Shown in pieces: positions 1-7,490 of a stretch of 51,346 bases of DNA. The position numbers were made by a program, and so were the translations under genes. Position 1 is the first letter of the stretch. Each line of letters begins with the position of its first letter. Origin of the DNA: HGM13006 sp963650135. Its GTDB lineage: Bacteria > Bacillota > Clostridia > Oscillospirales > Oscillospiraceae. Under the pieces are notes generated by a model that was not told the origin of the DNA, ran no database searches, and worked only from the letters and a program-made list of their open reading frames with translations. The DNA lies in NCBI GenBank assembly GCA_963650135.1, contig CAVJLG010000053.1, positions 1-51,346 on the forward strand. Direction: 5' to 3'.

Positions 1-16
1 TGTCTTTATTATACAG

Positions 17-46
17 AAAGCTCCCGCACTTGGCGAGAGCTTTTTT
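17..46 (+). terminator. Intrinsic terminator of an upstream gene
   Basis: A 7-bp stem (17-23 with 37-43) has an inner CGC/GCG extension and is followed by six T residues at 41-46. The T-run direction fits a plus-strand gene that ends left of the window. Confidence 0.75.
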
Positions 47-57
47 GACACGCTGAG

Positions 58-94
58 AACCCGCTGCGGATTTCCTCCGCAGCGGGTTTTGTTT
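58..94 (+). terminator. Second hairpin terminator
   Basis: A perfect 13-bp GC-rich stem (58-70 with 76-88) encloses a 5-base loop and is followed by a T-rich tract on the plus strand. It lies between the first terminator and the 3' end of the convergent oxidoreductase gene, so it can insulate both. Confidence 0.75.
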
Positions 95-106
95 GATACG
101 ATGAAC

Positions 107-2035
107 TTAAATGGAAATTGCAGCGGCAAATGCAGCCCGAACCGCCTTCTGTACATTGGCAGCCTTATCGCAGTCGCCCACGGTATAGACCCGGTAAGCA
201 GGATCATACAGCGCCAGAGCATCCGCCTGACGAGGCCGCATGCCTGCCGCCATGACCACGCTGCCGCAGGGCAGCAGCTGCTCGTTGCCGTCAGCATCCT
301 GATAGGCAACGCCGGCAGAAGTAATGCCGGTGCAGCGCCCGCCAGTGACCGTCTTCAGGTTTTCGTGGTAGCCCATATTCCGGGTCAGCCGGTTCCGGTA
401 GGAGGCGGAAGCGTCCACCAGAATCTTCTCCTGCATCTCCAATACCGTCACATCATGGCCCTGCTCCACCAGATGTAGCGCCGTTTCGCAGCCCACCTGG
501 CCGCCGCCAATGACCACTACGGACTTGTCCAGATCCTTCTCATTGCCATAGACATAGGGCGCCGGAACCGCCATCTCTGCCCCGGGAATGGGCAGAATCA
601 GCGGGGATGCACCTACCGCCACGATCACCGCGTCGAAGCTCCCCTTTACCAGCATCTCTCTGGTGGCCTTGACCCCAAGGGCCACCTCCACCGGGGATTT
701 GCCCAGCTGATAAATCAGGAAATCCTTATACTTCGCCAGAGAATGCTTAAACTGGGCATAATCCGCAAAGTTCAGCTGGCCGCCCAGCGTTTCCTTCTCT
801 TCAAACAGCGTCACATGATGACCCCGGTTTGCCGCAGTCAGAGCTGCCTGCATTCCGGCAGGGCCGCCGCCAACCACTGCAACCTTTTTGATTGCCTTGG
901 GCGGCTGATCCAGCTTCTCCATCTCATGTTCAATGCCCATCAAGGGGTTGACGGTACATACAAAGGTGATGCCGTCGATGCAGGCAGAGTCATGGCAGCG
1001 CATACACTTGACACAGGGCACAACATCCTCGCCCCGGCCCTCATAGGCCTTGGTGCCCAAATTCGGGTCAGCCAGCCAGCCGCGGGCCATGGAAATCAGG
1101 TCTGCCTTGCCGGAAGCAATGGCGTCCTCCATCTCGTCCAGGTCCTGATAGCCGCCGATGGTCAATACAGGAATCTTTGCGCCGCTTTCCTTGATTTTCT
1201 GGGCCATCCACAGGTTGGGGGTGTCGGGCTCAAAGCTCATGCAGTGGGCCTGCCAGCCGGTTGCCGCATGGACATGGAGGATGTCCGCATGATTCTCCAC
1301 CAGCTTTGCCATCTCGCAGGCATCGTCGATGGTAAAGCCAGCCCCCTCAGGCAGCTCGCCAGACATCCGGAGCTCAATCAGGAAGTCCTTTCCTGCCGCT
1401 TGGTGAATGGCGTCGCAGCACTCGTTCAGGAAGCGCAGGCGGTTCTCCAGGCTCTGGGGGCCGTATTCGTCCTCCCGCTTGTTGGTGCGCAGGCTCAGGA
1501 AGCCGCCAAACAGGCCCATGTCATAGGCCATATGGAGCATGCACATGTCATAGCCTATGCGCTTTAGAATTTTCACCTGATCCTGAAGGTTCTTTTTGAT
1601 TTCCTCCAGCATGTCCTTTGTCAGCTCCTTGGTGGGCTGACCGGGCACCATGCCGGGACCAGGCACCATCAGGCCGCCGGAAACATAATAGCCAGGCTCG
1701 CGGGTGGCTGCCTGAATCTCCATGGACACCTTTGCCCCATAGAAATGGATGGCATCTGCCAGCTGGGCCAGATAATGCTGGCTGTGGCCGATATACAGGT
1801 CATAGGCCAGGTGATCCTTGTCCGGCGTTACCGGATAGGCCCCGGTGCCGGAGCAGGTGACCACCGCCGCGCCACCCTTTGCCTTATTGGCATAGTGGGT
1901 AATAATGGCCTCAGTGGGGTACAGCTCGCCGCCCTGGAGGGCATGGAGCCCCATGGGTGCGGTGAACATCCGGTTCCGGAATACAACGTTCCCTACCTGA
2001 AAGGGAGAAAGAAGATGCGCATAACGACTTTCCAT
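107..2035 (-). CDS. FMN/FAD/Fe-S NADH:flavin oxidoreductase (enoate / 2,4-dienoyl-CoA reductase type)
   Basis: The protein (642 aa) is built like clostridial enoate reductases, 2,4-dienoyl-CoA reductase and BaiCD/BaiH. Residues 1 to about 330 form an Old Yellow Enzyme FMN barrel. A cysteine-rich segment near 338-358 (CVKC..C....C.......C) should hold a 4Fe-4S cluster. An FAD-binding fold (VVGGGPAGMQAA) and an NAD-binding fold (VVVIGGGQVGCE) follow. These enzymes reduce activated C=C bonds in the cytoplasm with NAD(P)H; the substrate cannot be read here. I prefer the ATG at 2035 because GGGAG lies 8 bases upstream; an in-frame ATG at 2050 has a poorer site. It is monocistronic and divergent from the patatin gene. 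The cluster region has one more Cys than the usual four. Confidence 0.88.
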   Translation of the reverse strand: MESRYAHLLSPFQVGNVVFRNRMFTAPMGLHALQGGELYPTEAIITHYANKAKGGAAVVTCSGTGAYPVTPDKDHLAYDLYIGHSQHYLAQLADAIHFYGAKVSMEIQAATREPGYYVSGGLMVPGPGMVPGQPTKELTKDMLEEIKKNLQDQVKILKRIGYDMCMLHMAYDMGLFGGFLSLRTNKREDEYGPQSLENRLRFLNECCDAIHQAAGKDFLIELRMSGELPEGAGFTIDDACEMAKLVENHADILHVHAATGWQAHCMSFEPDTPNLWMAQKIKESGAKIPVLTIGGYQDLDEMEDAIASGKADLISMARGWLADPNLGTKAYEGRGEDVVPCVKCMRCHDSACIDGITFVCTVNPLMGIEHEMEKLDQPPKAIKKVAVVGGGPAGMQAALTAANRGHHVTLFEEKETLGGQLNFADYAQFKHSLAKYKDFLIYQLGKSPVEVALGVKATREMLVKGSFDAVIVAVGASPLILPIPGAEMAVPAPYVYGNEKDLDKSVVVIGGGQVGCETALHLVEQGHDVTVLEMQEKILVDASASYRNRLTRNMGYHENLKTVTGGRCTGITSAGVAYQDADGNEQLLPCGSVVMAAGMRPRQADALALYDPAYRVYTVGDCDKAANVQKAVRAAFAAAISI

Positions 2036-2077
2036 GTAGGACACTCCCATCTTTCATTTTCATAGTTTGATAGCTTA

Positions 2078-2105
2078 ATTATACCATAGTCAGTCTGGGA
2101 AACAA
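2078..2105 (-). promoter_or_regulatory. Promoter of the flavin oxidoreductase
   Basis: TATAAT (2078-2083, minus strand) is preceded by TGG, an extended -10. A weak -35 TTGTTT lies 16 bp upstream. Confidence 0.55.
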
Positions 2106-2171
2106 CGGGAAGAATGGAGCGTATCCTCCCATATGTGTGGTTTTCGTGAAGTGCAGCCAATGGATTTCCGG

Positions 2172-2200
2172 TTGACAGGAAACCGATTTCGTCCTATGAT
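2172..2200 (+). promoter_or_regulatory. Promoter of the patatin gene
   Basis: TTGACA at 2172-2177 and TATGAT at 2195-2200 are separated by 17 bp, close to the sigma-A consensus. The patatin start is about 38 bases downstream of the -10. Confidence 0.7.
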
Positions 2201-2237
2201 AGCCATGAAACAAGATGATTCACCTTTGGAGGTTACT

Positions 2238-3125
2238 ATGAAAAATCTGATTCTGCTGGAAGGCGGCTCCTACCGGGGCATTTATACCTCTGGCGTGCTG
2301 GATGTATTCATGGAGCATGATATATATCCGGACTGTGTCATGGGCGTTTCCGCCGGTGCCCTCAACGGCCTGGGCTATGTGGCGCAGCAGCCGGGCCGCT
2401 GCCGGGATATCGTTCTGTCCTACGGCATGGACCCCCGCTATGTGGGCACCAAGGCCCTGAGAAAAGAGCATAATCTGGTGGGCTTTGACTTTATTCTGCG
2501 GGATTTGCAGCATATTCTCCCCTTCGACGCCGAGTCCTTTTCCGATCCGGCCCGGAAGTTCTATGTAGGCGTGACCAATTGCCGCACCGGTGCGCCGGAG
2601 TTCATTGACCGGGACCAGTGCCCGGATTTCCTCACCGCAGTTGCCGCCTCCTGTTCCATGCCCTATCTGTGCCGCAAGGTCAAGCTGGGCGGAGAATACT
2701 ATCTGGATGGCGGCGCATCCTCCCGGCTGGGGCTGGAGTTTTGGGATCAGCATCCGGAATATGACCGGGCGGTGGTACTGCTGACCCGGCGGCTGAGCTA
2801 CCGGAAGAAAAAGCCCTCCGGCTTGATGCGGAATCTGGGCAATCGGCTCTACCACGACTATCCCCTGCTGCTGGACAAGCTCCAGCACGAAGATGAAGTT
2901 TATGCCGCTGAGCGGGAGCATCTCGCCAAGCTGGCCCAGTCGGACCGGGTACTGGTATTGCAGCCGCAGACTGAGCTGAACATTGGCCGTCTGGAACGGG
3001 ATCTTGATAATCTGAAGGTGGGCTACGAAACCGGTCAGCGGGACGGCGAGCGGTTCTGGCAGGCCGTAAAGGCGCACTGGGCCATCACCCCGGAGCGTGC
3101 CGCCGAGGATTCTGTAAATCGCTAA
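2238..3125 (+). CDS. Patatin-like phospholipase
   Basis: A 295-aa serine acyl hydrolase of the patatin/RssA-YjjU family. The glycine-rich oxyanion loop is EGGSYRG at 8-14, the nucleophile motif GVSAG is at 36-40 (Ser38), and the partner Asp is in DGG at 157-159. Together these form the family's Ser-Asp dyad. There is no signal peptide or membrane segment, so a cytoplasmic or peripheral lipid hydrolase is expected; the actual lipid is unknown. The ATG at 2238 is chosen because GGAGGTTACT directly precedes it and the family conserves the next residues; longer in-frame starts at 2133 and 2205 lack this site. It is a single gene that ends in a bidirectional terminator shared with the acyltransferase. 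Confidence 0.9.
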   Translation: MKNLILLEGGSYRGIYTSGVLDVFMEHDIYPDCVMGVSAGALNGLGYVAQQPGRCRDIVLSYGMDPRYVGTKALRKEHNLVGFDFILRDLQHILPFDAESFSDPARKFYVGVTNCRTGAPEFIDRDQCPDFLTAVAASCSMPYLCRKVKLGGEYYLDGGASSRLGLEFWDQHPEYDRAVVLLTRRLSYRKKKPSGLMRNLGNRLYHDYPLLLDKLQHEDEVYAAEREHLAKLAQSDRVLVLQPQTELNIGRLERDLDNLKVGYETGQRDGERFWQAVKAHWAITPERAAEDSVNR

Positions 3126-3131
3126 CGCAAC

Positions 3132-3169
3132 AAGAGCGCATTGCAACGCAAAAATTGCAATGCGCTCTT
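3132..3169. terminator. Bidirectional terminator between patatin and acyltransferase genes
   Basis: A perfect 15-bp inverted repeat (3132-3146 with 3155-3169) has an A-rich 8-base loop. It lies between two convergent genes. Confidence 0.8.
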
Positions 3170-3172
3170 CAT

Positions 3173-4264
3173 TTATTTCCCGGAAGACAGTGTAAACATT
3201 CGCCGCACCAGCGGAATCTTCTTGCAAACCCATACAATGCCCCAGGTAACGGCCAGAACCCCCACCGCTATCATTGGGAACAGCACTGTGGTTTCCATCA
3301 TCGTAGGGAACAGCTGCCGGAGCAGTTCCAGCACCAGCCAATGGAGAATGTAGACGCCCAGCGAGCATTCCGCCAGTGACGCCGCAATTTTCCCCATTTT
3401 CTCCCCAGGCTGCCAATCCCGAATCATCAGGAACAGCACCCCGGAAATGCCCATCACAAAAACGCTGCTATAGTTATAATACACATGGTTGTAGGTCACC
3501 AGTCCCACCCGACTCCGGGCCATGGACGTGAAAAACAGGCACACCATGCACAGCGGAATCACCAAAATCAGCTTCCACTTTTTCTGAAGCCACTGATTTC
3601 CATGGGTCATCAGCCAATCCCCCAGTGCATAATACACCAGGCTATACCAATAATACACCCCAAAGAAATTCGAATACCAGAAAAAGCGCCGATCCCAGTT
3701 CCGTCCGTCCAGCTTGCCCAGGCCCCAACGGAGGAGATATTCCCCGTCGTTGAGCAACACATTGCCAAAGGTCAAAACCGCCATTAAAATCATCAGATAC
3801 CGATACACCTTCGGCGCCTGGAATTTCAGTGCGCCCATCACCGGAGTAAACAGGCACACAAACAAAAAGCAGGGCAGAAACCACAGATGCTGAATATAGC
3901 CGACCCGCAGTTCCCAGGCAATGGCGAAAAACTCACGCCACCCGGTCCATTCCCGGCGAATCAGCAGCATACCGGTCAGAGCCACGAACACCCAGATCAC
4001 GGTAATAACCAAAAGGTGCAGGCACCGGCGGCAATTTTTCTTCAAATCCACCGGATTTCTCAGCGCCAACGCACCGCTCACCATAAAAAACAGCGGCACA
4101 CAGCAGCCCAGAAACGTCTCCAGGAAATACCGAAGATATCCCGCCGCAGTGGGTGCATCTACCACATCCGGCATATGCGGAAAGACCACATGATAGAGAA
4201 TCACCAGGTACATGCCCAGCACTTTCATTCCGTCCAGTCCATGCTGGCGTTTGCTCTGCGCCAT
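3173..4264 (-). CDS. Membrane acyltransferase (acyltransferase 3 / OafA family)
   Basis: A polytopic protein (363 aa, about ten hydrophobic segments) that opens with the family signature: the short RQHGLDGMK stretch followed by YLVILYHVVFPH, where the conserved His sits at the first membrane segment. The family transfers acetyl or other acyl groups to sugars or membrane-linked polymers at the cytoplasmic membrane. The acceptor cannot be inferred; cell-wall polysaccharide or exopolysaccharide is the usual case. The ATG at 4264 is preferred over an upstream in-frame ATG because AAAAGGAGGGG lies just ahead of it. It is transcribed alone, divergent from the orphan RNA unit at 4.5 kb. Confidence 0.85.
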   Translation of the reverse strand: MAQSKRQHGLDGMKVLGMYLVILYHVVFPHMPDVVDAPTAAGYLRYFLETFLGCCVPLFFMVSGALALRNPVDLKKNCRRCLHLLVITVIWVFVALTGMLLIRREWTGWREFFAIAWELRVGYIQHLWFLPCFLFVCLFTPVMGALKFQAPKVYRYLMILMAVLTFGNVLLNDGEYLLRWGLGKLDGRNWDRRFFWYSNFFGVYYWYSLVYYALGDWLMTHGNQWLQKKWKLILVIPLCMVCLFFTSMARSRVGLVTYNHVYYNYSSVFVMGISGVLFLMIRDWQPGEKMGKIAASLAECSLGVYILHWLVLELLRQLFPTMMETTVLFPMIAVGVLAVTWGIVWVCKKIPLVRRMFTLSSGK

Positions 4265-4329
4265 AGCGGCCCCTCCTTTTCTCGTTGTACAATAAACCTG
4301 CACTTGCCGATCTGTGCGATATTGCATTT

Positions 4330-4358
4330 ATCCTATCATGGCTTTCCTGCAAAATCAA
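4330..4358 (-). promoter_or_regulatory. Promoter of the acyltransferase
   Basis: TTGATT (4353-4358) and TAGGAT (4330-4335), read on the minus strand, are 17 bp apart, with TGA before the -10. Confidence 0.6.
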
Positions 4359-4462
4359 CCATGCGCCCTGCCGCTTCGACTGGTTTTTCCAGTCATATAC
4401 ACGAGAAACGAACGCATTTTTTGTGCAAGTAGTCAATTATTACGGAATTGTTATTTGTTTTC

Positions 4463-4491
4463 TTGACAGATTACACAGCAAATGCTATACT
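4463..4491 (+). promoter_or_regulatory. Strong promoter of the orphan RNA
   Basis: TTGACA at 4463-4468, a 17-bp spacer and TATACT at 4486-4491 preceded by TGC (extended -10). This is one of the best promoters in the window, yet no plausible protein gene follows it. Confidence 0.75.
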
Positions 4492-4497
4492 GAGTTA

Positions 4498-4667
4498 CGA
4501 AATGTGAAAGTTTCATGAAGAATATTACGATAGTATAACGTGCAGCATGTTCCTTGCCCGTTCCACCGGCGAATGCTGGTTTACCTTCTTTCTTTCACCC
4601 CTTCGCGTTGGGGTTGGACTCCCCCGGCGCGGCAAAAAGCCTCCCTCTGACCAGGGGAGGTTTTTTG
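4498..4667 (+). ncRNA. Putative structured small RNA, family not recognised
   Basis: A unit of about 170 bases lies between a consensus promoter and an intrinsic terminator, inside a 478-bp gap flanked by two minus-strand genes. It shows pairing potential: CAGCAT at 4543-4548 with ATGCTG at 4573-4578, and mutually exclusive hairpins in the C-rich/G-rich block at 4598-4625. No credible Shine-Dalgarno plus reading frame fits inside it. It is not SRP RNA (present elsewhere in this window), and its ends do not pair as 6S RNA would. The 5' end is inferred from the promoter. Confidence 0.55.
4640..4666 (+). terminator. Terminator of the orphan RNA
   Basis: CCTCCC (4640-4645) pairs with GGGAGG (4655-4660) and is followed at once by six T residues (4661-4666). 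Confidence 0.8.
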
Positions 4668-4688
4668 TATTTTATTTGCCCAATATTC

Positions 4689-4718
4689 AAAAATGCCCGA
4701 ACGAAAACCGTCCGGGCA
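4689..4718 (-). terminator. Terminator after the MFS carrier gene
   Basis: TGCCCG...ACG (4694-4703) pairs with CGT...CGGGCA (4709-4718) with one mismatch. On the minus strand it is followed by five T residues (A-run at 4689-4693). Confidence 0.75.
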
Positions 4719-4742
4719 CTTTCTTATGGATGATCGATTGGA

Positions 4743-5999
4743 TTATCGATTTTTCAGAACGGCAACGCATTCCCGGTCTGCCACCCGGAACACCAGATAG
4801 CCTGCCACGAATACAATCACCAGTGCGCCAACACCCATGGACTGGCTGCCGGACACCTGGGTTACCACCGAAATCAGAGTCGTACCCATAAATGCCGCGC
4901 CCTTGCCGCAGATATCGAACAGGCCGAAATACTCGCCGGACTTCTCCGGGGGAATAATTTTGCCGAAATAGGACCGAGACAGCGCCTGAACACCGCCCTG
5001 GAACATGCCCACCAGCACGGCCAGTACCCAGAACTGCCACTGCGCCGCCAGGAAGACCGCAAAAATTGTAATGCCGGTATAGGCGATGATGCATACTTTA
5101 ATCAAAAGGCCGGTATCATACTTAGAGGCCAGCCGACCGAACAGAATCGCAAAGGGGAACGCCACAAACTGCGTCAGCAGCAGCGCCAGCAACAGTCCGG
5201 TAGTATCAAGGCCCACTGCGGTGCCATAGGCCACTGCCATGTCGATGATGGTGTAAACGCCATCGATAAACAGGAAGAACGCCACCAGGAACAGGAAGAT
5301 GTGCTTTTCCTTGCGGATATTCCGGAAGGTATGGGCCAGCTGTCCAAAGCTCTGACGGAAGGGGTTGCCCACCGCCTCCACATAGCGGGTCTGATGATAG
5401 GTCTTCAGCAGCGGAATCGTCAGCACCAGCCACCAGGCTGCGGTAATGATAAATGCAATGGTCATGGCGGCGGACTGGGTGAGCCCCAGCTTGTCGCTCA
5501 TCAGCACAATCACCAGGCAGGCAATAAACGGGATGCAGGAGCCGATATAGCCAAAGGCATAGCCCTGGGAGGATACGTTATCCATGCGCTCCTCGCTGGT
5601 GGTTTCCGGCAGCATAGCGTCGTAAAATACCAGCGACGAGGAATAGCACACCTTCGAGAACACAAAGATCACCAGGAACGAAATCCAGCTCCAGGCAAAG
5701 CCCAATACGGCACAGGATATCACGCCCAGAATCAGCGCCACGGTGAAAATCGGCTTTTTATAATTTTTCCGGTCTGCCAGGGTACCGAATACCGGCCCAA
5801 TGATGGCCGTGAGCAGGGTTGCAATGGACCCCGCATAGCCCCAGTATGCCAGATAGTCGGTAGAGGATACGCCCTCCGCTGACGCCAGGGCATTGAAATA
5901 GATGGGAATCAAGGTGGATACCAGCATGGTGAAGGCGGAGTTGCCCACATCATACAGAATCCAGGATTTTTCCCGTTTGTTCAGCTTGAATTTACTCAT
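4743..5999 (-). CDS. MFS transporter, UMF1/Atg22-like family
   Basis: A 418-aa protein with about twelve membrane segments. The start KREKSWILYDVGNSAFTMLV is the hallmark of the Atg22/UMF1 branch of the major facilitator superfamily, and ADRKNYKK follows in the loop after segment 2. Related proteins include the yeast vacuolar amino-acid exporter Atg22; bacterial members are mostly uncharacterised, so export of small metabolites is only an inference. Its start is 27 bases after the stop of the zinc-dependent PLC-like gene, with GGAGAGAGAAA in between, which suggests a two-gene operon. A clear terminator follows. Confidence 0.88.
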   Translation of the reverse strand: MSKFKLNKREKSWILYDVGNSAFTMLVSTLIPIYFNALASAEGVSSTDYLAYWGYAGSIATLLTAIIGPVFGTLADRKNYKKPIFTVALILGVISCAVLGFAWSWISFLVIFVFSKVCYSSSLVFYDAMLPETTSEERMDNVSSQGYAFGYIGSCIPFIACLVIVLMSDKLGLTQSAAMTIAFIITAAWWLVLTIPLLKTYHQTRYVEAVGNPFRQSFGQLAHTFRNIRKEKHIFLFLVAFFLFIDGVYTIIDMAVAYGTAVGLDTTGLLLALLLTQFVAFPFAILFGRLASKYDTGLLIKVCIIAYTGITIFAVFLAAQWQFWVLAVLVGMFQGGVQALSRSYFGKIIPPEKSGEYFGLFDICGKGAAFMGTTLISVVTQVSGSQSMGVGALVIVFVAGYLVFRVADRECVAVLKNR

Positions 6000-6026
6000 T
6001 TTCTCTCTCCTTCTTACTCCATCGGA

Positions 6027-6818
6027 TTATTCCGCGCCAAAGGTGTGATAGAAGCCCAACCCCAGAGGACTGCCGTCCCGGATATAGGCAAACAGCTCCT
6101 TTCGAAGGGTTTCTATCAGCTTCAGTGCATCCTGGTAGTGCTCCCAAAGGATCTTATCGCTGTCCCAGCACTTGGGATTCTGCCGCAGGGGAATCAGCAT
6201 ATCCCCGGTGGAGGCATGTCCCACCGCCTTGAGGCCCGCCAGAATGGCCTTGCGCTTGGGTCCCGGCGGCGCAATGAGTCCGTTGAGATAGAACACCATG
6301 GATTTCTCCGTATGGAAAATATCTTTTGCAGTCAGCGGCGGATAAAAGTCCGCAATGACCAGCGCGCTGCCAAGGGAGGGAATCAGATGCTTTGTCACCT
6401 TGTGGCGCAGCGGGTCCAGGCCGTCCTTCTCCATGAGATAGCGGTCAAAGGAGGACTCGATCTCTGAGTGGCTGGCGCCGGTCTGCTCCTTTTCCGCCAC
6501 ATAGGGGTGGCACTCCCGATCCAGGGCAAAGTGGCACAGCACGCCCAGCAGATAGCTCAGCGCCGCCTCTTTCTGTGTGGAAGCCTTCAGGGCCTTTACC
6601 GCCTGGGCAAAGAAGTCCGCGCCGGTGCGCTCATGGCTGGCATAGCCAATGGCATTGATTCGGGTGGAAGAAAAGGGTTTATCGTAAAACAGGAGGTCCG
6701 GGCCGTGTACGCCAAAATCATAGAGCTGGCGGTGTTTTTCCACAATCTCGCGGATATCCGTCGGCATCGCAGCCAATACGTCGCAGCCAAACCGGTAATG
6801 TGCATAAGTAGTCGGCAT
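6027..6818 (-). CDS. Zinc-dependent phospholipase C-like protein
   Basis: A 263-aa protein of the Zn-dependent PLC/S1-P1-like fold family common in clostridia. It starts MPTTYAHYRFGCDVL, keeps the YDFGVHGPDLLFY segment (His-Gly-Pro-Asp), an internal HFALDRECHPYV (His, Asp, His) and SHSEIESSFDRYL, which together supply the likely metal ligands. There is no signal peptide, unlike secreted clostridial alpha-toxin-type PLCs, so a housekeeping intracellular hydrolase is likelier. The ATG at 6818 has AAAGGAG 9 bases upstream; a frame extending to 6848 lacks one. It leads an operon with the MFS carrier. Confidence 0.82.
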   Translation of the reverse strand: MPTTYAHYRFGCDVLAAMPTDIREIVEKHRQLYDFGVHGPDLLFYDKPFSSTRINAIGYASHERTGADFFAQAVKALKASTQKEAALSYLLGVLCHFALDRECHPYVAEKEQTGASHSEIESSFDRYLMEKDGLDPLRHKVTKHLIPSLGSALVIADFYPPLTAKDIFHTEKSMVFYLNGLIAPPGPKRKAILAGLKAVGHASTGDMLIPLRQNPKCWDSDKILWEHYQDALKLIETLRKELFAYIRDGSPLGLGFYHTFGAE

Positions 6819-6961
6819 ATAAAACAGCTCCTTTCGTTCAGGCAGCACCGTATCATAGCGGGTGCCTGCCCTTAAACTGTATCACAGATATTGTAGAATA
6901 GCAATGTAAAATCCGCATTCTGCAATTTGTAGAGATTTCGAAAAGTTTTTGGTGTTTCCTA

Positions 6962-6990
6962 TTGACATGGTGGGAAAGCTATGGTAGAAT
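6962..6990 (+). promoter_or_regulatory. Promoter of the DUF2325 gene
   Basis: TTGACA (6962-6967), a 17-bp spacer and TAGAAT (6985-6990), with TGG as an extended -10. Both operator-like dyads lie just downstream, where a bound repressor would block initiation or early elongation. Confidence 0.75.
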
Positions 6991-6998
6991 GTGCTTAC

Positions 6999-7016
6999 AG
7001 TTAGTAATTGCTAACT
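6999..7016. promoter_or_regulatory. Operator-like dyad 1 (DtxR/IdeR-type metal box resemblance)
   Basis: An 18-bp near-perfect palindrome, AGTTAG-T-AATT-G-CTAACT, sits at the expected transcription start. The TTAG...CTAA half sites resemble iron/manganese DtxR-family boxes; which protein binds is an inference. Confidence 0.55.
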
Positions 7017-7035
7017 ACATTTTTTACATACGAAT

Positions 7036-7051
7036 TAGTTATCTCTAACTA
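7036..7051. promoter_or_regulatory. Operator-like dyad 2
   Basis: TAGTTA-TCTC-TAACTA forms a second palindrome of the same type, about 36 bp (centre to centre) from the first and just before the ribosome binding site AAAGGA. Confidence 0.55.
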
Positions 7052-7068
7052 TAGAAAGGAATCCCACT

Positions 7069-7353
7069 ATGAGCGTTGTTATTATCGGCGGCAATGAATG
7101 TATGGTTTGCCGCTACCAGGAAATATGCAAAAAAAACGGCTATAAGGCAAAGGTCTTTGCCAAGGAAAACGGCCCCATGAAGAAAAAGATCGGTTCTCCC
7201 GACCTGATGATTCTGTTCACCGGCACCGTTTCCCACAAGATGATGATTTGTGCGACCCAGGAGGCCAAGAAAAACGGCGTTCCTGTGCTGCATGTGCATT
7301 CCTCCAGCGCCTCTGCGTTGCAGCAGGCCCTGGAATCCAGATGCGCTGGATAA
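7069..7353 (+). CDS. DUF2325 family protein
   Basis: A 94-aa protein with the DUF2325 pattern: a VVIIGGN start, MVCRYQEICKKNGYKAKVF, then DLMILFTGTVSHKMM and VLHVHSSSASAL. The fold should be small, alpha/beta and Rossmann-like, and the biochemical role of the family is not established. From memory, relatives often sit near ferrous-iron (feo) genes in clostridia, which fits the metal-box-like dyads upstream here; no feo gene is in this window. AAAGGA lies 9 bases before the ATG. It is monocistronic, with its own promoter and terminator. Confidence 0.8.
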   Translation: MSVVIIGGNECMVCRYQEICKKNGYKAKVFAKENGPMKKKIGSPDLMILFTGTVSHKMMICATQEAKKNGVPVLHVHSSSASALQQALESRCAG

Positions 7354-7406
7354 TCCATTCTTTCGCCCGTTTCGGGTATCCCGGACACCCCCGGGTAATT
7401 CCTCCC

Positions 7407-7440
7407 GCGATGTCCCTGCTCTCAGGGGCATCGCTTTTTT
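7407..7440 (+). terminator. Terminator of the DUF2325 gene
   Basis: A 12-bp stem (GCGATG...CCCTG at 7407-7418 with CAGGG...CATCGC at 7423-7434, one wobble), loop CTCT, then six T residues. Confidence 0.85.
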
Positions 7441-7447
7441 ATGCAGC

Positions 7448-7487
7448 AAAGGCTGGCGCGGAATTTCAAAATGCCGCACCAGCCTTT
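7448..7487 (-). terminator. Hairpin after the BCCT gene
   Basis: AAAGGCTGG...GCGG (7448-7461) pairs with CCGC...CCAGCCTTT (7474-7487), 13 bp with one mismatch. It lies directly after the stop of the minus-strand cassette. The T-tract is poor on the minus strand, so its strength is uncertain. Confidence 0.55.
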
Positions 7488-7490
7488 CTT

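Noticed and set aside
1..100. The two close hairpins at the window start as a repeat array
   Set aside because: They differ in sequence and each has its own T-run; they are simply tandem terminators.
4498..4667. 6S RNA as the identity of the orphan transcript
   Set aside because: The two ends do not pair and there is no large open central bubble between long arms.
4547..4891. A 114-codon frame covering the orphan RNA
   Set aside because: It lacks a Shine-Dalgarno site, runs through a strong terminator and into the antisense of the MFS gene.
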